In this document: one piece after another, positions 46,046 to 53,765 of the stretch | Layout of the letters: the number at the start of each line of letters is the position of its first letter | Numbering within the stretch: position 1 is the stretch's first letter | NCBI GenBank assembly: GCA_934725305.1 | Contig: CAKVBA010000006.1 | Coordinates: 1 to 64,000 of the forward strand | Direction of reading: 5' to 3' | DNA: 64,000 nt | Origin: an uncultured Parabacteroides sp. | GTDB lineage: Bacteria > Bacteroidota > Bacteroidia > Bacteroidales > Tannerellaceae | Position numbers and translations under genes: made by a program | Notes under the pieces: model-generated | The model's input: the letters and a program-made list of their open reading frames with translations, nothing else | The model's database searches: none | Told to the model about the DNA's origin: nothing

Positions 46046-46386
46046 TTATTGTATTTTAAACAGGTAACTACTCGCTAAAAACGGCTGATGAATCCGCCTG
46101 AAAAGACTGGCAAGTTTGTTAGGTTTGGCTGACAAGTTCGTTTCTGCCTAAACCACCTTTTAAAAGAGGGTTTTAGCTGTCTTTCAAGGGTCTATAGAGT
46201 TTTTGAAAAAAGGGTATAGACTATTCGGAAAAAGTCTAGGGACTTTTTTGAAAATGGGTAGGCACTCCGTTCGGATTGGGTGCCTACTCCGTTCGGATTG
46301 AGTAGGCACCCAATTTCCCCAAATAGACTACTCCATTTTGGCAGGGTTTATGGCCTCTTGGCAGCCCGTTTACTTATTGTATTTTT
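46046..46386 (+). repeat. 341-bp interspersed repeat, copy D
   Basis: Begins with TTATTGTATTTTA (46046-46058) and ends with TTATTGTATTTTT (46374-46386). The best-ordered copy: after a variable left arm come seven units of about 20-24 bp beginning GTCTATAG, GTATAGAC, GTCTAGGG, GTAGGCAC, GTGCCTAC, GTAGGCAC and TAGACTAC. The fourth and fifth units share CTCCGTTCGGATTG. Confidence 0.88.
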
Positions 46387-46436
46387 CAGACTATGACTTA
46401 CTCCACAACACTCGCCACGGGCAAATGATATGATCT

Positions 46437-46928
46437 TTATTTCTCCCCCAACAAGAAACTATCTATCTGCTTTACAAACTCCTCTTTAGGCAAAGCACCC
46501 TGAGCCGCCTGAGGCTGTCCTGTCTTAGGCACAAACAAGAGAAAAGGAATACTCTGAATACCAAATGTTGCTGCCAGTTCGCGCTCCTTATCTACATTAA
46601 TCTTATAGATAATTACCTTACCGCTATAAGTCTTGGCAAGCTCAGCCAACACCGGAGCCAGCTTTTTGCAAGGCCCACACCAATCTGCATAAAAATCAAT
46701 AATACAAGGTTTATCTCCTTCATATACCCATTTGGTAGGACTCTTCTCGTAATTGAACACTTTAGTTAGGAATGTTGCCTTATCCAATGATATCACTTCT
46801 CCTGGAGCGGATGATTCTACTGCTGTTTTTGCTTCCGGAGCTTTGTTTTCTCCTGATTTGGCAGACATGGAGCAGCTCACAAGAAAAAGAACCCCAAACA
46901 CCATCAATAAATCTTTTAACTTTCTCAT
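46437..46928 (-). CDS. Thioredoxin-family lipoprotein
   Basis: A 163-residue lipoprotein (FGVLFLVSC, Cys near residue 19) with a thioredoxin domain holding FYADWCGPCKKLAPVL (active-site CGPC near residue 88). Periplasmic, membrane-anchored; it could support disulfide reduction or MsrA-type repair. The promoter box TACGTTTG (minus, 46930-46937) is immediately next to the ATG, so the message would have almost no leader. Confidence 0.9.
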   Translation of the reverse strand: MRKLKDLLMVFGVLFLVSCSMSAKSGENKAPEAKTAVESSAPGEVISLDKATFLTKVFNYEKSPTKWVYEGDKPCIIDFYADWCGPCKKLAPVLAELAKTYSGKVIIYKINVDKERELAATFGIQSIPFLLFVPKTGQPQAAQGALPKEEFVKQIDSFLLGEK

Positions 46929-46929
46929 A

Positions 46930-46937
46930 CAAACGTA
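46930..46937 (-). promoter_or_regulatory. -7 promoter box adjoining the thioredoxin start
   Basis: TACGTTTG on the minus strand, 1 bp from the start codon. Either the transcript is near-leaderless or this match is fortuitous. Confidence 0.4.
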
Positions 46938-47050
46938 TTTGCTACATTAATTAATATTCCACACAAAAATAACAATAAAACCATTGCAGCTACTATTTAA
47001 AGTTCTTAAAAGAAAAAAGAACAAGAAAGCACGAAAAAAACGTCCAAATA

Positions 47051-47081
47051 TTTGGAGATATAAAAAAAATGCCTACCTTTG
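47051..47081 (+). promoter_or_regulatory. Promoter of tRNA-Ser
   Basis: TTTG at 47051-47054, 19-bp spacer, TACCTTTG at 47074-47081: a full -33/-7 pair. Confidence 0.7.
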
Positions 47082-47140
47082 CACCCGTAATCGAAACAAC
47101 AACGGTTAACAACCAAGTTTCGAAACAAATTTGACATATT

Positions 47141-47225
47141 GGAGAGGTGGCAGAGTGGTCGATTGCGGCGGTCTTGAAAACCGTTGAACTGAGAGGTTCC
47201 CGGGGTTCGAATCCCTGTCTCTCCG
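47141..47225 (+). tRNA. tRNA-Ser (UGA anticodon)
   Basis: Acceptor GGAGAGG pairs with TCTCTCC (47218-47224) plus discriminator G. The anticodon loop reads CTTGAAA with anticodon TGA (serine), followed by the long variable arm of class II tRNAs and GGTTCGAATCC as the T arm. No encoded CCA. Confidence 0.95.
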
Positions 47226-47228
47226 CTG

Positions 47229-47270
47229 AAAAGGAGCAAATCAAGTAATTACGAGATTTACTCCTTTTTT
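47229..47270 (+). terminator. Terminator after tRNA-Ser
   Basis: AAGGAGCAAATC pairs with GATTTACTCCTT (one mismatch), followed by TTTTT. Confidence 0.75.
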
Positions 47271-47556
47271 ATGCACCCAAGAATGTAAAGTTGGGTGCTT
47301 TTGTATTATTTAATGAATCATCTTTGTGGTAGCAGATAAAAATATGATATGCAGGTTTATCTGCTTAATCTGTTATTATCAATTCAGAATGTGTTCAGGA
47401 ATGGGTGCTGTTGCAAAGTTGGGACAATACGAATTAACATTAAAACCAAAGGTCTCTTATTAACAGGACACTATACAATAATGGCGCCCCTTTTCAAGGA
47501 AGATGCTCTTCCGGCACAGTGAAGCGTGCTTGGATAACGACCATGTAATCAAAAGA

Positions 47557-48030
47557 TCATAGCTTTGGGAAAAATTTTCCCACTTTATGTTTGTAGTTTC
47601 GATACTCATCACCGAAATCACGCTCAAGACGCTGTTCCTCGTTGTGGACTTGAACCATCATAATGAATACTACAACTACGAAGATGAGGACTGCCTGCCA
47701 AGAACACAATATCGTGATAATGCCGAGATAATAAACTAATGTCCCACTGAGCATCGGATTGCGACTATAACGATATGGACCATTGGTCATTAGGTATTGA
47801 GTTCGTGGGGCAATCTCGTGCCCCATCGCATCAAACGGATTGCCTTTACCATGAATTTTCATATACACAACACTCCATATGACCAATGCTAACCCTGCAA
47901 CAGCCAACATCCCACCCACTACCCATTGCCAGAAGGTCGGGATGATTAAGTCACTGCAAAGCCACATGAGCGTAGGTAGACCTATAATAAAAATAGTAAA
48001 TCCAAGAAAGTAGCCGATGAACTGTCTCAT
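47557..48030 (-). CDS. Isoprenylcysteine carboxyl methyltransferase/PEMT-like membrane methyltransferase
   Basis: The ATG at 48030 (MRQFIGYFLGFTIFIIGLPT) gives 157 residues. About four membrane helices and the C-terminal signature GPYRYSRNPMLSG ... HNEEQRLERDFGDEYRNY are those of the ICMT/PEMT-like family of SAM-dependent membrane methyltransferases. The substrate is unknown; in bacteria these often methylate lipids or small thiols. A CAAAAATA box (TATTTTTG, minus, 48118-48125) is a possible promoter. Confidence 0.85.
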   Translation of the reverse strand: MRQFIGYFLGFTIFIIGLPTLMWLCSDLIIPTFWQWVVGGMLAVAGLALVIWSVVYMKIHGKGNPFDAMGHEIAPRTQYLMTNGPYRYSRNPMLSGTLVYYLGIITILCSWQAVLIFVVVVFIMMVQVHNEEQRLERDFGDEYRNYKHKVGKFFPKL

Positions 48031-48161
48031 AATTATCCCGTTAATTAACATGCATGGTCTGCTTTTCTACCAACCGTTTTCTCTTATGTCTTGGAAAGAG
48101 TTGCCTCTATCCATCTGCAAAAATACAGAATTTTATTGAAATCCAATCAAATATCATCGAA

Positions 48162-48458
48162 TTACATCCTAAATCCCCTATTTTTTCTTGGCTCTTCTGC
48201 TGATTTTCGTACACTTTGCCGTAACTTATTAAACTGTTCTTTGAACCATTCACTGATTGGCTGTTGATTTATAGTCAGCACCAACTTATGTTGCTCGGTC
48301 AAATCGTCCTCAATCTTGCAGACCGCATCCTTTATTTCGAATGACCGTCTGTGCTGTACTGAATACAATTTACCGCTGCACACGATTGGCTCTCTCTTTG
48401 CCAAAAGTACGTCTATCATCTTCTGCGTAAATCCTGCCGACTTGCAGAGCTTCTCCAT
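48162..48458 (-). CDS. Small protein, possible fragment of a mobile-element protein
   Basis: A 98-residue protein: MEKLCKSAGFTQKMIDVLLA, with LTEQHKLVLTINQQPISEWF and a basic C-terminal tail. The pattern resembles the C-terminal end of relaxase-type or mobilisation proteins of Bacteroidales elements, but I am not sure. Not operonic with its neighbours. Confidence 0.4.
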   Translation of the reverse strand: MEKLCKSAGFTQKMIDVLLAKREPIVCSGKLYSVQHRRSFEIKDAVCKIEDDLTEQHKLVLTINQQPISEWFKEQFNKLRQSVRKSAEEPRKNRGFRM

Positions 48459-48503
48459 TTACAACATTTATATAAAAACGGCTCAACTTTTCTTTCGTTA
48501 TTC

Positions 48504-48534
48504 TTGGTTTATAAAATAAACTTGTTTATCTTTA
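48504..48534 (+). promoter_or_regulatory. Promoter with internal operator, DUF2141 operon
   Basis: TTG (48504-48506), 20 bp, TATCTTTA (48527-48534), one mismatch from TAnnTTTG. The palindrome GTTTATAAAATAAAC (48507-48521, one mismatch) occupies the spacer. Confidence 0.55.
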
Positions 48535-48581
48535 CCCTCGAAGGAATGAGGAGTTAATCTTCATTTTTTATTCAATCTATA

Positions 48582-48596
48582 GTTTATATTATAAAC
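48582..48596 (+). promoter_or_regulatory. Operator-like palindrome (GTTTATATTATAAAC)
   Basis: A perfect 15-bp palindrome with arms GTTTATA/TATAAAC; a second copy with one mismatch sits in the promoter spacer at 48507-48521. A likely binding site for the winged-helix regulator encoded at 49635. Confidence 0.6.
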
Positions 48597-48615
48597 CAAT
48601 TAAATTAGTAAGCTT

Positions 48616-49017
48616 ATGAAAACAACAATCGCTATGCTGGCTATATTGTTCTCTATGTTAGAAACACAGCCTCTTCTTGCTCAAGTCGCAAAATCTGTTT
48701 CTTTCCAAATTATGAATGTGCCAACTAAACAAGGAAAAGTATTGCTTAGTACAGAAAATAATAAACACTACGGAATGACAGAGGCTACCGATTCAACCGT
48801 AAAAATCAAATTGAATGATATTCCTTATGGAAGATACAAGATCTATGTGTATCATGATGCCAACGGTAATTGGCAGCTTGACAAGTCTGCCGATAACACT
48901 CCCATTGAACATTGTGCCATCCACGAAATAGACATAACAGCAGACAACCAAACATTCAATATTGAATTGGTTGATATTCAAAAGAGAAGTCAGAAAGAAA
49001 ACAACCCGCCTAAATGA
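48616..49017 (+). CDS. DUF2141 family secreted protein
   Basis: A 133-residue protein with signal peptide (AMLAILFSMLETQPLLAQ) and a beta-sandwich-like body, including the DUF2141 hallmark YHDANGNWQLDKSADNTPIEH (D-x-N-G-x2-x2-D...P-x-E). Function unknown; periplasmic. First gene of a three-gene unit with a membrane protein and a winged-helix regulator; two copies of an inverted-repeat operator precede it. Confidence 0.83.
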   Translation: MKTTIAMLAILFSMLETQPLLAQVAKSVSFQIMNVPTKQGKVLLSTENNKHYGMTEATDSTVKIKLNDIPYGRYKIYVYHDANGNWQLDKSADNTPIEHCAIHEIDITADNQTFNIELVDIQKRSQKENNPPK

Positions 49018-49023
49018 TGCAAT

Positions 49024-49641
49024 ATGAAAGAGAATACTTTTTCAGAGCAAGACAGTTTAGAATTGATCGCTCAAATGATTCGCCAGAGTAAAAAAAATCT
49101 GCAAGTTGGCAGTGGTAATATTCTGCTATATTATGGTTATTCGGCTCTTCTGCTATCGGTTGCAATCTATCTGCTTGTACACTTGACAGACAATCCTATT
49201 TGGTCTGCCTTATGGTTCTTGATGTTTGTTCCCGCTATTTGGATAGGAATAAACAAAAAGAAATCTGAAGTTTGCGTAGTCACGCATATGGATAAAGCGA
49301 TCAACAGCACCTGGTGCATTTTAGGACAGCTGTTTTTTTTCACCACCTTGGGCATTGCCATCTTTGGCTATTTTACCGGGAACTACAATTTTGCACTTAT
49401 GCTGCCTTTGTCCTTACTGTATGCTGGTATCGGTGTTGCTATAACAGGTATTATTACCGACTTTAAATGGATGGTCTATACTCCATTAATAGCTTTTGCC
49501 GTAGCCACTTATATGTTGGTTTCTATGACCACAAATACAGTTGTAGCTGATTGGTGGAACTTGCTGTTTGGTGTTTCATATCTTATAATGACAATAATTC
49601 CCGGGCACTTGCTCAATCATAAAATAAAAGAGTCATGCTGA
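49024..49641 (+). CDS. Membrane protein of the DUF2141 operon
   Basis: A 205-residue inner-membrane protein with about five or six hydrophobic helices (ILLYYGYSALLLSVAIYLLV; WFLMFVPAIWIGI; TTLGIAIFGYFTG; LLYAGIGVAITGIIT). No named family that I recognise. It lies 6 bp after the DUF2141 gene and overlaps the regulator gene by 7 bp. Possibly the sensor or partner of the regulator. Confidence 0.75.
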   Translation: MKENTFSEQDSLELIAQMIRQSKKNLQVGSGNILLYYGYSALLLSVAIYLLVHLTDNPIWSALWFLMFVPAIWIGINKKKSEVCVVTHMDKAINSTWCILGQLFFFTTLGIAIFGYFTGNYNFALMLPLSLLYAGIGVAITGIITDFKWMVYTPLIAFAVATYMLVSMTTNTVVADWWNLLFGVSYLIMTIIPGHLLNHKIKESC

Positions 49642-49919
49642 AAGAATTGAATCCAATCATTCATTCTCAACTAAGATTAGCTATCATGACACTGTTAGTC
49701 TCGGTAGAGGAAGCGGATTTCAGCTACTTAAAAGAGCAGACGAATGCCACATCCGGAAACATCAGCGTTCAATTAGACAAGTTGAGTAATGCTGGCTATA
49801 TTCAGATAACCAAAGAGTTTGTAGGGAAAAAGACACGTACTACTTGCCGCCTCACCGAAGAAGGCAAGCAGGCAATGGAAGAATATGTCAAGACTCTTAA
49901 AACCTATTTGAGGCTGTAA
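49635..49919 (+). CDS. Winged-helix transcriptional regulator (small, MarR/ArsR-like)
   Basis: A 94-residue protein: a single winged helix-turn-helix, with ISVQLDKLSNAGYIQITKEF (recognition helix and wing) and TRTTCRLTEEGKQAMEEYV. It is the length of the small HTH_34-type repressors. Its start overlaps the membrane gene by 7 bp, so its level follows the operon's own output. The palindromes at 48507-48521 and 48582-48596 are candidate operators for autoregulation. Confidence 0.83.
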   Translation: MLKELNPIIHSQLRLAIMTLLVSVEEADFSYLKEQTNATSGNISVQLDKLSNAGYIQITKEFVGKKTRTTCRLTEEGKQAMEEYVKTLKTYLRL

Positions 49920-49956
49920 GGCATTTTCCCCTACATAGGTCCATTAATAAAAACAG

Positions 49957-50009
49957 ATAGCTTCGTCACATTATGCGAGAAGGTAACGCTCAAGATGTGA
50001 CGAAGCTAT
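49957..50009 (+). terminator. Strong hairpin after the DUF2141 operon
   Basis: ATAGCTTCGTCACAT (49957-49971) and its exact reverse complement ATGTGACGAAGCTAT (49995-50009) form a perfect 15-bp stem. No T-run follows, so it could be a terminator or an RNA-stabilising hairpin. Confidence 0.6.
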
Positions 50010-50126
50010 ATTATCAATCTTTCCACTGATATTTTGCCTTATATTGATCGGTATTATAATTTGAAGTCACGACTTCATTTTTCCCTCGGAAAGCTGCCCA
50101 AACAACTATTTTGAGGCCGCCTTGTA

Positions 50127-50456
50127 TTACCGAATAAAATGAGGCATCTCTTCCGGAATGACAATCGAGAACTCAACCATGCCAGCCACTACGCCCTCTT
50201 TATACCAAGGTGTCTGGTAAATCATCTTCTTCTGTCCGTTCTTCAAGATGGTATAACTATTAGAACCGCCCGTGGCAATCATTCGCTGGATATGCGCCCA
50301 CGACTCCGGCTTATGGCAATCTTTCAGGTTTTTACCGATCAATTCGCCACGGCCCGAGAAGGTCGCCTTAGACTTTTCATTCATATATAATATAACACCC
50401 TCTGTGTCGCACACTGTTACTGCACAGTTTAGCTCTTTAGCCCAATCGTAATCCAT
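50127..50456 (-). CDS. Single PAS-domain protein
   Basis: A 109-residue protein consisting of one PAS domain (CAVTVCDTEGVILYMNEKSK, then FSGRGELIGKNLKDCH and KKMIYQTPWYKEGVVAGMVE). No output domain is fused, so it may sense a small molecule or redox state and act through an unlinked partner. It stands alone next to aspA, divergently oriented. Confidence 0.8.
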   Translation of the reverse strand: MDYDWAKELNCAVTVCDTEGVILYMNEKSKATFSGRGELIGKNLKDCHKPESWAHIQRMIATGGSNSYTILKNGQKKMIYQTPWYKEGVVAGMVEFSIVIPEEMPHFIR

Positions 50457-50746
50457 GATATTCTATTATTTTAAGTCAATTAATCTGTTCGCTGCTTTGC
50501 CTGTTACAAATGCTCAAGGAAATAGCCTGGCCGATTTATGATTATCAAAACACCAACCGGAAACCATCCTCGCTATCTCTGTGCAAATAAATGAAATTAA
50601 TCTTGACGCCCAACCTGTTTAAGCAATTTTAAATACTTACGCCTGCCCGCATCAGCAGCCGAACTCTGTCAATTTATCACAAATAGGCCTAAATTATGCC
50701 CAATAATAATGCTTCACAACACATAAAAATATTCTTTGCAATATAT
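50456..50746. other. Upstream region of aspA
   Basis: AT-rich intergenic DNA. No further gene or clear repeat seen. Confidence 0.4.
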
Positions 50747-50777
50747 TTTGTTTTCAAAATGATAGTCCGTATCTTTG
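50747..50777 (+). promoter_or_regulatory. aspA: aspA promoter (-33/-7)
   Basis: TTTG (50747-50750), 19-bp spacer, TATCTTTG (50770-50777), a textbook Bacteroidetes promoter; transcription would begin after 50780. Confidence 0.75.
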
Positions 50778-50810
50778 ACAAAAGAAAATTACAACTTAAA
50801 AAAGTTATTT

Positions 50811-52235
50811 ATGAAAACAGAAGCAACACGTGTGGAAAGCGATCTATTAGGCGCTCGTGAAATTCCTGCAAGTGCATTATATGGTGTACAAACTCTTAGA
50901 GGTATTGAGAACTTCCCGATCAGTAAGTTCCACCTTAATGAATATCCACTCTTCATCAATGGTCTTGCCATTACAAAAATGGCTGCAGCTCAGGCTAATC
51001 ATGAATTAGGTCTGCTGACAGATGAACAGGCAAACGGTATCATCGTTGCATGTCAAGAAATCCTTGACGGAAAACACCATGAAAACTTCCCTGTTGACAT
51101 GATTCAAGGTGGTGCTGGTACTACTACCAACATGAATGCCAACGAAGTAATTGCAAACCGTGCTTTGGAAATCATGGGACACAATCGTGGCGAATATCAA
51201 TATTGTTCTCCTAACGACCACGTAAACTGTGCACAATCTACAAATGACGCATATCCTACTGCTATCCATATTGGACTATACTATTCTCATCAGAACCTGA
51301 TTCCTCATCTGCAGATGTTGATCGACTCTTTCAATAAGAAAGGCGACGAATTTGCTAACGTTATCAAGATGGGTCGTACTCAGTTGGAAGATGCTGTTCC
51401 TATGACATTAGGACAGACATTCCATGGTTTCGCCAGCATCTTGCGCGATGAAATCAAACATTTGAACGAAGCTGCTGCCGACTTCCTGACTGTTAACATG
51501 GGTGCTACTGCTATCGGTACTGGTATCTGTGCAGAACCGGGTTATGCTGAAAAATGTGTCAGCGCATTGGCTAAGATCACTAACTTGCCGTTCGTTTTGT
51601 CTGGCGACTTGGTAGGTGCTACTTCTGATACTTCTTGCATGGTAGGTTATGCTGCTGCTTTGAAACGTGTAGCTGTTAAGATGAACAAGATCTGTAACGA
51701 CTTGCGTCTGTTGGCTAGTGGTCCTCGCTGTGGTTTGGGCGAATTCAATTTGCCTGCTATGCAGCCGGGTTCTTCAATCATGCCGGGTAAGGTTAACCCT
51801 GTTATCCCTGAAGTGATGAACCAGATCTGCTACAAAGTAATCGGTAATGAATTGTGCGTAACTATGGCTGGCGAAGCTGCTCAGATGGAGCTGAACGCTA
51901 TGGAACCGGTTATGGCTCAGTGCTGCTTCGAATCTATCGACTTGATGATTAACGGTATGGATACATTGCGCACTCGTTGCGTTGACGGTATTATTGCAAA
52001 CGAAGACCACTGTAGATCTCACGTTCATAACAGTATCGGTGTTGTTACTGCTTTGAATCCGGTTATCGGCTACAAGAACTCAACTAAGATTGCTAAGGAA
52101 GCTATGGAAACAGGCCGCAGCGTTTATGACTTGGTGCTTGAACATGATATCTTAAGCAAAGAAGACTTGGATACTATCTTAAGCCCGGAAAACATGATTC
52201 GTCCTGTTAAACTGAATATTCATCCTAAACATTAA
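50811..52235 (+). CDS. aspA: Aspartate ammonia-lyase
   Basis: The ATG at 50811 (MKTEATRVESDLLGAREIPA) is chosen because the promoter box extends to 50777 and the longer frame from 50775 starts inside it. The 474-residue enzyme converts L-aspartate to fumarate and ammonia. Motifs: GGAGTTTNMNANEVIANRAL, TNDAYPTAIHI, and the fumarase/aspartase signature GSSIMPGKVNPVIPEV, near residue 323. Cytoplasmic; feeds fumarate respiration in anaerobic Bacteroidales. Confidence 0.96.
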   Translation: MKTEATRVESDLLGAREIPASALYGVQTLRGIENFPISKFHLNEYPLFINGLAITKMAAAQANHELGLLTDEQANGIIVACQEILDGKHHENFPVDMIQGGAGTTTNMNANEVIANRALEIMGHNRGEYQYCSPNDHVNCAQSTNDAYPTAIHIGLYYSHQNLIPHLQMLIDSFNKKGDEFANVIKMGRTQLEDAVPMTLGQTFHGFASILRDEIKHLNEAAADFLTVNMGATAIGTGICAEPGYAEKCVSALAKITNLPFVLSGDLVGATSDTSCMVGYAAALKRVAVKMNKICNDLRLLASGPRCGLGEFNLPAMQPGSSIMPGKVNPVIPEVMNQICYKVIGNELCVTMAGEAAQMELNAMEPVMAQCCFESIDLMINGMDTLRTRCVDGIIANEDHCRSHVHNSIGVVTALNPVIGYKNSTKIAKEAMETGRSVYDLVLEHDILSKEDLDTILSPENMIRPVKLNIHPKH

Positions 52236-52251
52236 TTATTAAACAATTCAG

Positions 52252-52379
52252 AAACTGCGTCAGAACAAGTATTTTGATGCAGTCTCAATAAAGGACAGTG
52301 TGTCAGCATTTAGTAAAAAATGCTGACACACCTTTTGAAGTTGCATCAAAAGATTGTTTTGATGCAGCTCCTTTTTTTG
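52252..52379 (+). terminator. aspA: Three stacked hairpins after aspA
   Basis: (1) GAAACTGCGTCAGAA with TTTTGATGCAGTCTC, 52252-52288. (2) GTGTGTCAGCATTT (52299-52312) with AAATGCTGACACAC (52318-52331), a perfect 14-bp stem. (3) GCATCAAAA with TTTTGATGC, 52339-52379, followed by CTCCTTTTTTT. The third is a good terminator. Confidence 0.75.
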
Positions 52380-52436
52380 TTTCCCACTACGCAAATAACG
52401 CAAAACCAATATTGGCATCGCATCGAACGCGCCTCT

Positions 52437-52617
52437 TTATCCCAATTCGGTCATTAGATTACAATTCCTGTTAGTACTTGTTTTGAGCAGATTGCAATGG
52501 CTACATTGAAGGCATAGCGGGCTATGTCGAAACGCAGGCGGAAGCAAGATGTCAAAAGAAGTGCTGACAAGAGTTGAAAAGAATAAAAATAGTCAGCTGT
52601 TTTACCTTTTTCGTTCT
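52437..52617 (+). repeat. Left part of a MITE-like element, broken by phage DNA
   Basis: Starts TTATCCCAATTCGGTCATTAG and matches the intact element (20199-20397, reversed) for about 180 bp through TTTTTCGTTCT. The expected right terminal repeat AATGACCGATTTGGG is missing here and reappears at 53766-53781, after phage-like DNA. Confidence 0.78.
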
Positions 52618-52794
52618 ATGGAGAAGTTGGGCGTGATCGCCTTCTGTGCCACACGCAGCGCGTGCAAGGCCGATGGCGTTGCCTTCCCCTATGACGGCCC
52701 TGAGGAGATTGTTGACAGCATCGATCTGTCGATAGTGCCGGACATTCTGAATATAGAATCGCAGCCGGCATCGGGAGAGTCTGAAAAAAACTGA
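52618..52794 (+). CDS. Phage tail assembly chaperone, upstream (G-like) product
   Basis: A 58-residue product starting at the ATG at 52618, MEKLGVIAFCATRSACKADG, ending at TGA 52792-52794; the longer frame from 52549 begins inside the MITE and is not the natural start. It precedes, in the -1 frame, a typical tail-chaperone domain. In many tailed phages the short product of this gene and a longer frameshift product (gpG and gpGT) guide tail assembly around the tape measure protein. The last codons TCT GAA AAA AAC TGA contain the slippery heptamer A AAA AAC. Confidence 0.7.
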   Translation: MEKLGVIAFCATRSACKADGVAFPYDGPEEIVDSIDLSIVPDILNIESQPASGESEKN

Positions 52795-53108
52795 CCGTCG
52801 CCCGCCTGGTTGCGCTGGCTGTCGGCCACATGGGGATGTCGCTCGGCGATGTCTATTCCCTGATGGTAGAAGAGCTGCTGGCGATCTACGAGGCTTGGGC
52901 GGAACGGGAAGAGACGGATCGGCGCACAGCCTGGGAGCAGACCCGCTTTCTCGCGCTCTGTGCGCTGACTCCCTACTCAAAGAAAAAGCTAAGGCCCGAG
53001 GATGTGGTCCATTTCCCATGGGAAGGGAAAAAGGCAAGACGATCCCCGGCTCAGCGTGCCACGGATGGCGACATCGCGCGCATCATGGCAAGGTTTGGAG
53101 AAGGCTGA
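52791..53108 (+). CDS. Phage tail assembly chaperone, frameshift extension (T-like)
   Basis: In the -1 frame from 52791 the codons read LTVARLVALAVGHMGMSLGD, continuing through DVYSLMVEELLAIYEAWAER and PYSKKKLRPEDVVHFPWE, the conserved pattern of phage tail assembly chaperones. There is no start codon at the junction (first ATG 52830), so it is best read as the C-terminal part of a -1 frameshift fusion of about 163 residues. An independent start at 52830 (92 residues) is the alternative. Confidence 0.65.
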   Translation: MTVARLVALAVGHMGMSLGDVYSLMVEELLAIYEAWAEREETDRRTAWEQTRFLALCALTPYSKKKLRPEDVVHFPWEGKKARRSPAQRATDGDIARIMARFGEG

Positions 53109-53333
53109 TCAGCGCATGCGTTTGTAGGCATCGTCAATCGCTTTCTCGATGCGCTTCCGCTCTTTCTTGGTGAGCCCTTTTGGAGCGTTGGGCGGATTCC
53201 GTTTGTCGTAACTGCGGTCTTCCATGTATTGGATGGCTCCCCGATAGACCTCCATCAGCGTGCCCACGAAAATAGCAACCAAGAATCCGTATGCAAGAAT
53301 CTTTAATAAAACTCTGACGAAACACTCAAGCAT
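53109..53333 (-). CDS. Small single-helix membrane protein in the phage remnant
   Basis: A 74-residue protein on the opposite strand, with one hydrophobic helix (VLLKILAYGFLVAIFVG) and a basic C-terminus (KGLTKKERKRIEKAIDDAYK). Its stop abuts the chaperone stop. No family that I recognise. Confidence 0.55.
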   Translation of the reverse strand: MLECFVRVLLKILAYGFLVAIFVGTLMEVYRGAIQYMEDRSYDKRNPPNAPKGLTKKERKRIEKAIDDAYKRMR

Positions 53334-53363
53334 AATGTATAATAATTAATCATACAAATATAT

Positions 53364-53765
53364 ATGAATAATCTGAAATATACAATAGAACTGAATGCAA
53401 AAGGGAAACTGATTCCTGAGCTGAAGATTGTGAAGCAGCAGATGGATAGAGTAACCGGCTCCGTGAAGAGCGCAACCGGTAAATTCAGAGAAATGGGCTC
53501 CGCTTTCTCCCGGCTTTCGAGTGTGAATTTGGTATCGATTACTTCTAACCTAAAGGGGATGTTTAAGGCTATCAATGGCATTTCCAATGCAAGCTTGGGC
53601 ATGGGCTTCCAGCAGGCCATGGCCGACCTGAAAGCCATTACCGGCATTGCGGGAAAAGACTTTGATACGCTGGCCGATTCGGCGCGCAAGGTGGGACGCG
53701 AGACGGGACTGGGCGCACAGGGAGCCGTGGAGGCCTACACTCTGCTGGCTTCGCAGATACAGATT
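53364..53765 (+). pseudogene. N-terminal fragment of a phage tail tape measure protein
   Basis: MNNLKYTIELNAKGKLIPEL, then GMGFQQAMADLKAITGIAGK and FDTLADSARKVGRETGLGAQ, the N-terminal TP901-type tape measure segment. It runs to about residue 133 and is cut off where the MITE right end begins (53766); the remaining frame to 53885 is non-homologous. Tape measure proteins are normally many hundreds of residues, so this is a truncated remnant. Confidence 0.82.

Noticed and set aside
46170..46345. CRISPR array, suggested by regular ~22-bp units
   Set aside because: The units are adjacent, with no constant repeat alternating with unique spacers of constant length, and no cas genes are nearby.
52549..52617. 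Extended start of the tail chaperone inside the MITE
   Set aside because: The extra codons translate MITE sequence; the phage protein begins at the ATG at 52618.
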